Below, piece after piece: positions 17,004 through 24,544 of a stretch of DNA of 64,000 bases. The notes beneath the pieces were generated by a model, which worked only from the letters and a program-made list of their open reading frames with translations, did no database searches and was not told the DNA's origin. This DNA comes from Streptomyces rubiginosohelvolus. Lineage in GTDB: Bacteria; Actinomycetota; Actinomycetes; Streptomycetales; Streptomycetaceae. A program made the translations under genes and the position numbers. Location: the NCBI RefSeq assembly GCF_014649875.1, contig NZ_BMTW01000001.1, forward strand, positions 1,240,001 through 1,304,000. The letters are read 5' to 3'. The first letter of the stretch is position 1, and every line of letters starts with the position of its first letter.

Positions 17004-18030
17004 CGCGACCGCTTCCCTTCTGCTGGACGGCCCCGGCGGTGGCGGCCGCGGCCGGGACGGCGGCTGTCTGCGCCGCGCCCTGTTCGGTACGGAAGACCTC
17101 GGCGATCTGATGGCGGCGCTGTTCCATGCGGACCAGGCCGAGCCCGAGCCCGGCGACGCTGTCGCGGACCACGTCGTACGTCTCCTCGCCCGTCGCCTCG
17201 ATCAGCAGGATGTGGCCCGCGCCCGGCAGACCCTCCGTGTCGATCCCGTCGTGGCCGATGAGCGTGACCCCGGCGTCGGTGAGGACCTTGCGCAGCGCAC
17301 CGGTGCCGTCGGGGTGGGTGTCGCTGTCGGTCACCTCGACCGCGAGGGTCGCGGTGGTCTGGGTGAAGTCGCTGGTGGAGCTGGAGCGCAGGAGCGTTCC
17401 GCCGTCGATGACGACGACGTGGTCGCAGGTGCGTTCCAGCTCGCCGAGGAGGTGCGAGGTCACCAGGACGGAGATGCCGAAGTCGGTGTGGATCCGCCGG
17501 ATCAGACCGAGCATCTCGTCCCGGCCGACCGGGTCGAGGCCGTTGGTCGGCTCGTCGAGCAGGACCAGCTGGGGGTCGTGGACGAGGGCCTGGGCCAGCT
17601 TGACCCGCTGCTTCATGCCGGTCGAGTAGCCGCCGATAGGGCGGTAGCGCTCCTCGTAGAGGCCGACGTGGCGCAGGGTGTCGGCCGTGCGCTCGCGGGC
17701 CGCCGTGGGCGGCAGCCCCGACATGCGCGCCATGTGCACGACGAACTCGGTCGCCGAGACGTCGGGCGGCAGGCAGTCGTGCTCGGGCATGTATCCCACC
17801 CGTTCCCGGATGGCGGCGCCGCTGGTCGCGACGTCGAGCCCGAGCACCGCGGCCCGGCCTTCGGTGGCGGGGGAAAGACCCAGCAGGATCTTGATCAGTG
17901 TGGACTTGCCGGCTCCGTTGGAACCCACCAGACCGGTCACACCCGGTCCGATGTCCAACGTGAGCCGGTCAAGCGCGGTCACCCGGGGGAACCGCATGCT
18001 CAGGGCTTCGGTAGCGATTACGGCTGTCAC
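16993..18030 (-). CDS. ABC transporter ATPase (first module)
   Basis: 345 aa. Walker A GSNGAGKST near residue 40, signature YSTGMKQRVKLA, Walker B LVLLDEPTNGLD and the H-loop TSHLLGE are intact. The GTG at 18030 is chosen by homology of the N-terminus (MTAVIATEALSMRFP). It has no clear ribosome-binding site, but TAACGT lies 7 bases upstream (18038-18043), consistent with a leaderless transcript. A C-terminal extension ends in an Ala/Gln-rich tail. It is the first gene of the four-gene ABC operon. Confidence 0.92.
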   Translation of the reverse strand: MTAVIATEALSMRFPRVTALDRLTLDIGPGVTGLVGSNGAGKSTLIKILLGLSPATEGRAAVLGLDVATSGAAIRERVGYMPEHDCLPPDVSATEFVVHMARMSGLPPTAARERTADTLRHVGLYEERYRPIGGYSTGMKQRVKLAQALVHDPQLVLLDEPTNGLDPVGRDEMLGLIRRIHTDFGISVLVTSHLLGELERTCDHVVVIDGGTLLRSSSTSDFTQTTATLAVEVTDSDTHPDGTGALRKVLTDAGVTLIGHDGIDTEGLPGAGHILLIEATGEETYDVVRDSVAGLGLGLVRMEQRRHQIAEVFRTEQGAAQTAAVPAAAATAGAVQQKGSGRDEH

Positions 18031-18257
18031 GGAAATGACGTTAGTGGCGCGGACCACAGGGGTCGTCAGCCCTGACGGTTGGATCCGCGTCAGACTCCAG
18101 GCGTACACGCCCGTAGGGGGATGCGCCGTGGATCCACCGCGGAGCCGGGGTTTTCCACAGGCCTTGCACACCTCTTGACGCAGCCGCCGGACATTGTCAC
18201 ATTCATCAGTGTCACGTTACGAGCACGTACCGCACACGGCAGGGAACGGACGGTGGC

Positions 18258-19118
18258 ATGACCGGCTTGGCCAAGGCAGTGCAGGACACCAACACCCCTG
18301 AGCTGAGGGGATTCAGAGAGGTCCAGCGCCTCGCCTATGCCTGCGCGGAGGCGGTCGCCGGCCAGTTGCGCTCCGGTGTGACCGAGCGCGAGGCAGCCCG
18401 GATGCAGCGTGTGTGGCTGCGCGAGCGCGGTGTGCGCGACTGGTTCCACCTGCCGTTCGCCTGGTTCGGGGACCGTACGGCGTTCGCCGGGTTCAAGGTG
18501 CCGCTGCAGTTCTTCCCGACCGACCGGAAGCTGGAGCCGGGCATGCCGTTCATCCTCGACATGGCCCCGGTGTACAAGGGGTTCACCGCCGATGTCGGGT
18601 ATGCGGGCTGCCTCGGCCTCAATCCGCTGCACGACAGGCTGCTGGCCGATCTGGAGGCCCACCGCGAGCTGATCCTGCTCGAGGTGCGCGAGCGCCGTTC
18701 GCTGCGCGAGATCTATGGGGATGTCGAACGCCTCATGACGGCGCAGGGATACGCGAACCGGCACCGGGCCTATCCCTTCGGCGTGATCGCCCACAAGGTC
18801 GACCGCGTCGCCGAACGCCGTTGGTCCCCGCAGGTCTTCGGCTTCGGCACCCAGGCCCTCAGGGGGCTCGTGAGCGACGCGCTGCACGGCCACCGGGAGG
18901 GCTGGTCGCCGCTGTGGAGCCCCTACCGCTTCTCCGACCACCCGCCGCAGCCGGGCCTGTGGGCGGTCGAACCCCACCTCGGATTCCGGGGTACGGGCGC
19001 GAAGTTCGAGGAGATCCTGGTCGTCACCGACTCCAAGGACCCCGAGCAGAGCGCCTTCTGGCTGGACGACGACCTGCCGCACGTGCGGCGCTGGGCCGAG
19101 GAGAAGGTGACGGCGTGA
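18258..19118 (+). CDS. M24-family metallopeptidase (methionine/Xaa-Pro peptidase fold)
   Basis: 286 aa. The pita-bread fold is recognisable without the AMP_N domain. Metal ligands are visible as two Asp in FILDMAPVYKGFTADVGYAG, a His in FGVIAHKVDR, and two Glu in WAVEPHLGF and AKFEEILVV. The spacing between the ligands is compact. The substrate is unknown; members of this subgroup are annotated as peptidases, but creatinase-like non-peptidase activity cannot be excluded. The stop overlaps the GTG of the downstream fusion gene by 4 bp. It heads a three-gene coupled operon with a MerR regulator. Confidence 0.85.
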   Translation: MTGLAKAVQDTNTPELRGFREVQRLAYACAEAVAGQLRSGVTEREAARMQRVWLRERGVRDWFHLPFAWFGDRTAFAGFKVPLQFFPTDRKLEPGMPFILDMAPVYKGFTADVGYAGCLGLNPLHDRLLADLEAHRELILLEVRERRSLREIYGDVERLMTAQGYANRHRAYPFGVIAHKVDRVAERRWSPQVFGFGTQALRGLVSDALHGHREGWSPLWSPYRFSDHPPQPGLWAVEPHLGFRGTGAKFEEILVVTDSKDPEQSAFWLDDDLPHVRRWAEEKVTA

Positions 19119-20887
19119 ATCTGTCTCAGGTGCGTGAGCGGACCGTGCGTACGGGAGGCGTCGAGCTGTGTGTCGCCGAACTGGGCGACGCGGGCCGGCC
19201 GACCGTGGTGCTGGTCCACGGCTATCCGGACAGCAAGGAGATCTGGTCGGACGTCGCCGTACGGCTGGCCGAGCACTGGCACGTCGTGCTGTACGACGTC
19301 CGGGGGCACGGGAAGTCCACCGCGCCCAAGCCGCTGCGCGGCGGCTTCACCCTGGAGAAGCTGACCGACGACTTCCTCGCCGTGATCGACACGGTCAGCC
19401 CGGACCGGCCGGTGCATGTGGTCGGTCACGACTGGGGGTCCGTCCAGTCCTGGGAGTTCGTCACGGTCGGCCGGACCGAGGGCCGGATCGCCTCCTTCAC
19501 CTCGATGTCCGGGCCGTCCCTCGACCACTTCGGGCACTGGATCAAGCGCCGCATGGCCCGCCCCACACCGCGCAAGGTGGGCCAACTGCTCGGCCAGGGC
19601 GCGAAGTCCTGGTACGTGTACATGCTCCACACGCCCGTCCTGCCCGAGCTCGCCTGGCGCGGGCCGCTCGGCAAACGCTGGCCGGGGATCCTGGAACGGC
19701 TGGAGAAGGTCCCCGCGGGCGACTACCCCACCGCCTCCCTCCCGAACGACGCGGCGCACGGCGCCTGGCTCTACCGCGACAACGTCCGTGCCCGGCTGAG
19801 CAGGCCCCGCCCGGACGCCTACGCCCACGCGCCGGTCCAGCTGATCACCCCGACCGGGGACTCCTTCCTCTCCGAGCGGCTCTACGACGGCCTGGAGGAC
19901 TGGGTTCCCACGCTGGTACGCCGCTCGCTGCCGGCCAAGCACTGGGTGCCCCGCACCCGGCCGGACCAGCTCGCTTCCTGGATCGACGAGTTCGTCACCG
20001 CGAACGAGTCCGCCGCGCGGGACGGCGGGCCCGTGCAGCAGACGGTGGCGCAGGGCCCCTACGCGGAGCGGTTCGGCGGTCAGCTGGTCCTGGTGACGGG
20101 CGCGGCCTCCGGGATCGGGCGGGCCACGGCGTTCGCGTTCGCCGAGGCGGGCGCCCGGATCGTGGCCGTGGACCGTGACGCGGAGGGCGCCGCCCGCACC
20201 GCGGAGATGGCGCGGCTGATCGGGGCGCCCGCGGCCTGGGGCGAGGCCGTGGACGTCAGCGACGAGGCCGAGATGGAGAAGCTCGCCGCCCGGGTCGCCA
20301 CCGAGTACGGAATCGTCGACGTCCTGGTCAACAACGCCGGGATCGGGCTCTCCGGCTCCTTCCTGGAGACCACGAGCGAGGAGTGGAAGAAGGTCCTCGA
20401 CGTCAATCTGTGGGGCGTCATCCACGGCTGCCGGTTCTTCGGCAAGCAGATGGCGGACCGCGGCCAGGGCGGCCACATCGTCAACACCGCGTCGGCCGCG
20501 GCCTTCCAGCCCTCCCGGGTGCTGCCCGCGTACAGCACGTCGAAGGCGGCCGTGCTGATGCTCAGCGAGTGTCTGCGGGCCGAGCTGGCGGAGAAGTCCA
20601 TCGGCGTGAGCGCGATATGCCCCGGCATCGTCAACACCAACATCACCGCCACCACACGGTTCGCCGGGGCCGGCGCGGCGGAAGAGGAGCGGCTCCAGAA
20701 GCGGACGAGCCGGCTCTACGGCCGGCGCAACTACCCGCCGGAGAAGGTCGCCGACGCGATCCTGCGGGCGGTCGTGCGCAACCAGGCCGTGGTCCCGGTG
20801 ACCCCGGAGGCGCGCGGCGCCCGGCTGCTGTCCCGGCTGAGCCCGGGGACGCTGCGCTCCGTCGCCCGGCTGAAGCCGCCGCTGTGA
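19115..20887 (+). CDS. Alpha/beta hydrolase-SDR fusion, EphD-like
   Basis: 590 aa with two domains. Residues ~1-300 are an epoxide-hydrolase-type alpha/beta hydrolase: oxyanion motif HGYPDS, nucleophile Asp in GHDWGS, acidic TPTGDSFL and His in AKHWVPR. Residues ~320-590 are a classical short-chain dehydrogenase: TGAASGIG, NNAG, active-site YSTSK. The architecture and length match mycobacterial EphD, which is tied to mycolic-acid metabolism. Streptomyces lack mycolic acids, so the substrate must differ. It overlaps both neighbours by GTGA, implying tight co-translation with the M24 peptidase and the MerR regulator. Confidence 0.92.
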   Translation: MNLSQVRERTVRTGGVELCVAELGDAGRPTVVLVHGYPDSKEIWSDVAVRLAEHWHVVLYDVRGHGKSTAPKPLRGGFTLEKLTDDFLAVIDTVSPDRPVHVVGHDWGSVQSWEFVTVGRTEGRIASFTSMSGPSLDHFGHWIKRRMARPTPRKVGQLLGQGAKSWYVYMLHTPVLPELAWRGPLGKRWPGILERLEKVPAGDYPTASLPNDAAHGAWLYRDNVRARLSRPRPDAYAHAPVQLITPTGDSFLSERLYDGLEDWVPTLVRRSLPAKHWVPRTRPDQLASWIDEFVTANESAARDGGPVQQTVAQGPYAERFGGQLVLVTGAASGIGRATAFAFAEAGARIVAVDRDAEGAARTAEMARLIGAPAAWGEAVDVSDEAEMEKLAARVATEYGIVDVLVNNAGIGLSGSFLETTSEEWKKVLDVNLWGVIHGCRFFGKQMADRGQGGHIVNTASAAAFQPSRVLPAYSTSKAAVLMLSECLRAELAEKSIGVSAICPGIVNTNITATTRFAGAGAAEEERLQKRTSRLYGRRNYPPEKVADAILRAVVRNQAVVPVTPEARGARLLSRLSPGTLRSVARLKPPL

Positions 20888-21855
20888 CCGGGGCGGGGGT
20901 GGAAGCGGGGGCTGGGGCAGGAGCCGGGGCAGCCGAGTACCGGATCGAGGACCTGGCGCACGCCAGCGGGGCCACGGTGCGCACGATCCGCGCCTATCAG
21001 GACCGAGGGCTGCTCCCGACGCCCGAGCGGCGCGGACGGGCCAATGTGTACCGGGAGGCCCATCTGGCCCGGCTGCGGCAGATCGCGGACCTGCTCGACC
21101 GGGGCTACACCCTGGCCAGCATCAAGGAGTTGCTGGAGGCGTGGGACGCGGGGCGGGGTCTCGGCGGGGTGCTCGGGCTCGTCGCGGAGGTGCAGGGGCC
21201 GTGGACGGACGAGGAGGCGGACCGGATCACCCGAACGGAGCTGGACGCGAAGTTCGGCGGCGCGCAGGACGACGAGGCGATCGCGGAGGCCGTGGCGCTC
21301 GGCGTGCTGGAGCGCGTGCCCGGGCGGGACGATGAGTTCCTCGTGCCAAGTCCGCAAGAGCTGGCGGTGGCAGTCGAGTTGCACGCGGCCGGGGTACCGC
21401 TGCTGGCAATCTCCGGTCATCTGCGGGAGCTTCGCGGCCAGGTCGAGCACATAGCCTCCCGTTTCCTGGAGTTCACCACCGAGCACGTCTTCGCCCGCTA
21501 CCTGGGCCATCGACCGCCCACCGACTCCGACGCGGCCGAGGCGGCGTCGATGGTGCGCCGCCTGCGGCCGCTCGCGCAGCAGACGGTGGTCGCCGAACTG
21601 GCCCGCGCCATGCAGTTGTTCGCCACCCGGCATCTGCATCACCACCTCGGCGCCCAGGAGAGCACCATCGAGGGGAGCGAGACCCGTCCGGTGCTCCTCC
21701 CGCGCCGGACAACGCAGGCTGTGCAGGAACTCGTTGGCGCCGACCAGGTGGCGGCGTTCGTCGCGGCAGCCGCCGAACGCGAGGTGCAGGCACGCACCTT
21801 GGACGCGCTCGCCTCATCTCACGCAAGAGCGAGTAAAATTGAACAAAAGGGTTAA
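20884..21855 (+). CDS. MerR-family transcriptional regulator
   Basis: 323 aa. After a Gly/Ala-rich start, residues ~19-88 form the MerR winged helix (YRIEDLAHASGATVRTIRAY, RGLLPTP, YREAHLARLRQI, GYTLASIKELL). The ~230-residue C-terminal effector region has no cysteine cluster typical of metal sensors, so a hydrophobic or small-molecule ligand is more likely. The GTG at 20884 overlaps the stop of the EphD-like gene. The last codons (SKIEQKG) are unusually AT-rich for the region. It probably controls its own operon. Confidence 0.9.
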   Translation: MTGAGVEAGAGAGAGAAEYRIEDLAHASGATVRTIRAYQDRGLLPTPERRGRANVYREAHLARLRQIADLLDRGYTLASIKELLEAWDAGRGLGGVLGLVAEVQGPWTDEEADRITRTELDAKFGGAQDDEAIAEAVALGVLERVPGRDDEFLVPSPQELAVAVELHAAGVPLLAISGHLRELRGQVEHIASRFLEFTTEHVFARYLGHRPPTDSDAAEAASMVRRLRPLAQQTVVAELARAMQLFATRHLHHHLGAQESTIEGSETRPVLLPRRTTQAVQELVGADQVAAFVAAAAEREVQARTLDALASSHARASKIEQKG

Positions 21856-21867
21856 ATCGCCTGCCAG

Positions 21868-21901
21868 TTGTCCACAGAGTCGTCAAATAGTCTGTGGATA
21901 A
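21868..21901. other. Pair of inverted DnaA boxes before kptA
   Basis: TTGTCCACA at 21868-21876 and TGTGGATAA at 21893-21901 are both perfect consensus boxes, in inverted orientation with 16 bp between them. TGTGGATCA at 21913-21921 is a one-mismatch third. They occupy the 148-bp gap between the MerR gene and kptA. Confidence 0.75.
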
Positions 21902-22003
21902 GTTGAGTTGGCTGTGGATCAAACATTGATGCGGAGAAAGACGAAAAGAAGCCTGTAAGAAATCCGGATGCACCGATGAATCGCCTACGGGCACTCTGGC
22001 GGG

Positions 22004-22546
22004 ATGGACGAACGTCGCACCGTCAAGGTGTCCAAGTACCTCTCGAAACATCTGCGGCACCAGCCGGAGCGCATCGGCATCACGCTCGACGAGAACGGCT
22101 GGGTGGGCGTCGAGACCCTGCTGAGCGCGGCGGCCCTCCACGGCTTCGCCATCAGCCGCGCCGAGCTCGACCACGTGGTCACCGTCAACGACAAGCGCCG
22201 CTTCACCGTGGACGGCGACCGTATCCGCGCCAACCAGGGCCACACCGTCGCCGTGGACCTGGACCTGCCGCCGGCCGAACCGCCCGCGTACCTCTACCAC
22301 GGGACGGTCGCCCGGGTGATGGACGTGATCCGGGCCGAGGGCCTGCGCCCCATGGCCCGCCACCACGTGCATCTGTCGCCCGACCGGGAGACGGCCACCC
22401 GGGTCGGCGCCCGCCGCGGCCGCCCCCTCGTTCTCACCGTGGACGCGGGCGCGATGCACCGGGCCGGGCATGTCTTCCGGGTCAGCGCCAACGGCGTCTG
22501 GCTCGCCGACGCCGTACCGCCGGAGTTCCTGCGCCTGCGCGACTGA
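22004..22546 (+). CDS. kptA: RNA 2'-phosphotransferase Tpt1/KptA
   Basis: 180 aa, normal length. The family moves a 2'-phosphate from RNA to NAD+, giving ADP-ribose 1''-2'' cyclic phosphate. Motifs seen are SKYLSKHLRHQP (N-terminal lobe, RNA-binding Arg), LYHGT, RHHVHLS and GRPLVLTVDA in the NAD-binding lobe. The catalytic Arg-His-Arg-Arg set appears present. In fungi it completes tRNA splicing; bacteria lack that pathway, and the natural substrate in Streptomyces is not established. The gene stands alone after a DnaA-box pair. Confidence 0.93.
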   Translation: MDERRTVKVSKYLSKHLRHQPERIGITLDENGWVGVETLLSAAALHGFAISRAELDHVVTVNDKRRFTVDGDRIRANQGHTVAVDLDLPPAEPPAYLYHGTVARVMDVIRAEGLRPMARHHVHLSPDRETATRVGARRGRPLVLTVDAGAMHRAGHVFRVSANGVWLADAVPPEFLRLRD

Positions 22547-22594
22547 AGAACCCCCGGGAGCGGGAAACCGCCGGACCCACGCCGGCTGCCGCGC

Positions 22595-23497
22595 CTACGC
22601 CAGCTGCGCGGGCGCCTCGGTGGCGATGCGCTCGAAGACCTTCGGGTCGACGTCGAAGACCGAGTCCGGGATCGGGGCGTGGACGACGATCTCCGTGAAG
22701 CCCAGCTCCGCATGGCGGCCCGCGAAGTCGACGAACGCGTCCACGGACTCCAGCGGGGCGGTGCGGTCCGGGGTGAAGCCCGTCAGCAGGATCCGGTCCG
22801 GCTCCGCGGCGTCCCGGCCGATCTCCGCGCAGGCCGCAGTGAACTTCTCGCCCTGCGCCCGCAGCGCCGCCCGCGACTCCTCCGGGGTGCCGTTCTCGTA
22901 CAGCTTCGGGTCTCCGGTGGTGACCCACGCCTGCCCGTGGCGGGCGGCGAGCTTCAGCCCGCGCGGCCCGGTCGCGGCGACCGCGAAGGGCAGCCGGGGC
23001 CGCTGGACACAGCCGGGAATGTTCCGGGCCTCGTCCGCGGTGTAGTGGGTCCCGCGCTCGGTCACCGCGTCCTCGGTGAGCAGGCGGTCCAGAAGCGGCA
23101 CGAACTCGGCGAACCGGTCGGCGCGTTCGCGCGGGGTCCAGGCCTCCTGGCCCAGGGCGGTGGCGTCGAATCCGTTGCCTCCGGCGCCGATGCCGAGCGT
23201 GATCCGGCCGCCCGAGATGTCGTCCAGGGAGATCAGCTCCTTGGCCAGCGTGACCGGGTGGCGGAAGTTCGGCGAGGTCACCAGGGTGCCGAGACGCAGA
23301 CGTTCGGTGGCGGTGGCCGCTGCGGTGAGCGTGGGCAGGGCCCCGAACCACGGGCCGTCCCGGAAGGTCCGCCAGGACAGGTGGTCGTAGGTGTAAGCCG
23401 TGTGGAAGCCCAGTTCCTCCGCGCGCCGCCAGCGGTCGCGACCGCCCTCGTTCCAGCGGTGGACGGGAAGGATCACGGTGCTCAGACGGGGGCTCAT
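22595..23497 (-). CDS. LLM-class F420-dependent oxidoreductase
   Basis: 300 aa, luciferase-like TIM barrel. It starts MSPRLSTVILPVHRW. Family features include YTYDHLSWRTF, the SGGRITLGIGAGGNGFD segment and the flavin/F420-side motif LPFAVAATGPRGLKLAARHGQAWVTTG. Streptomyces make F420, and such enzymes oxidise or reduce small substrates by hydride transfer; the substrate is not known. The ATG at 23497 has GGAGG very close, so a slightly different start is possible. It diverges from the HAD gene at 23647. Confidence 0.88.
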   Translation of the reverse strand: MSPRLSTVILPVHRWNEGGRDRWRRAEELGFHTAYTYDHLSWRTFRDGPWFGALPTLTAAATATERLRLGTLVTSPNFRHPVTLAKELISLDDISGGRITLGIGAGGNGFDATALGQEAWTPRERADRFAEFVPLLDRLLTEDAVTERGTHYTADEARNIPGCVQRPRLPFAVAATGPRGLKLAARHGQAWVTTGDPKLYENGTPEESRAALRAQGEKFTAACAEIGRDAAEPDRILLTGFTPDRTAPLESVDAFVDFAGRHAELGFTEIVVHAPIPDSVFDVDPKVFERIATEAPAQLA

Positions 23498-23646
23498 GCC
23501 TCCGAGCCTACGACCGTGCCCACGCTCCACGACCACTCGATGGCCATGGCATATGCCAGAGGACTTTTCTGCAGATCAGCACCCCTACCCACTCAAATGT
23601 GCGCCCCTTCGCACGCCCGTGCACCCTCGTGGGCGAGAATGGCCCG

Positions 23647-24516
23647 GTGACCTCAGTGACCGATACGCCTCTTCCCGCCGTGACCCGGCTGATCGCCACC
23701 GACCTCGACGGCACCCTGCTCCGCGACGACAAGACGCTGTCCGCGCGCACCGTCGCGGCCCTCACGGCGGCCGAGGAGGCCGGGATCGAGGTCTTCTTCG
23801 TCACCGGCAGGCCGGCCCGCTGGATGGACGTCGTACGGAACCACGTCCAGAGCCACGGCACGGCGATCTGCGCCAACGGCGCCGTGGTCACCGATCTGCG
23901 GACGGACGGCGACCTCCTCGCCGTACGGGCGCTGGAGCGCGACGCCGCCCTCCACGTCGTGCGCACCCTGCGCGAGGCGGCCCCCGGCACCTCCTTCGCC
24001 GTCGAGATGACCACCGGCATCAACTACGAACCGGCCTACCCGCCGTTCCACCTGGACCCGGGAGCCTCGGTGGCCGTCGCCGAGAAGCTGCTGCACGAGG
24101 ACACCCCGGGCGCCGGCGCGCCCGTGCTCAAGCTGCTGGCGCACCACACCGAGCTGGCGCCCGACGCGTTCCTCGACCTGGCCCGTACGACGGCCGGCGA
24201 CCGGGCGTCCATCACCCGCTCCAGCCCGTCCGCGCTGCTGGAGGTCAGCGGGCTCGGCGTCTCCAAGGCCACGACCCTGGCCGCCTGTTGTGCCGAGCGC
24301 GGCATCGCGCCCGCCGAGGTGGTCGCCTTCGGCGACATGCCCAACGACATCGAGATGCTCAGCTGGGCCGGCGCCTCCTTCGCCATGGGCAACGCCCACC
24401 CGGACGTGGTGGCCGCCGCCAAGGGGCAGACCACGACCAACGAGGAGGACGGGGTCGCCGTCGTCATCGAGCGGATCCTCGCCCCCCGCGCGGAGGGCCG
24501 CACCGAGGCCCGCTGA
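23647..24516 (+). CDS. HAD-superfamily phosphatase, Cof type (second copy)
   Basis: 289 aa. Motif I is [11 protein letters not shown], motif II the T of FVTGRPARW, the Lys of motif III lies in LGVSKATTLAACC, and motif IV is GDMPNDIEMLSWAG. It is a paralogue of the protein at 12527-13351, with which it shares the motif layout and the closing NAH segment. The substrate is unknown. The GTG at 23647 gives the expected short N-terminus; its ribosome-binding site is weak. It is convergent with the histidine kinase gene, with only 28 bp between them. Confidence 0.87.
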   Translation: MTSVTDTPLPAVTRLIATDLDGTLLRDDKTLSARTVAALTAAEEAGIEVFFVTGRPARWMDVVRNHVQSHGTAICANGAVVTDLRTDGDLLAVRALERDAALHVVRTLREAAPGTSFAVEMTTGINYEPAYPPFHLDPGASVAVAEKLLHEDTPGAGAPVLKLLAHHTELAPDAFLDLARTTAGDRASITRSSPSALLEVSGLGVSKATTLAACCAERGIAPAEVVAFGDMPNDIEMLSWAGASFAMGNAHPDVVAAAKGQTTTNEEDGVAVVIERILAPRAEGRTEAR

Positions 24517-24544
24517 AACCTTTCGGCAACGGGGAGGCGACCCC

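Noticed and set aside
18151..18159. TTTTCCACA as a DnaA box upstream of the M24 gene
   Set aside because: One mismatch and isolated; not counted as a cluster.
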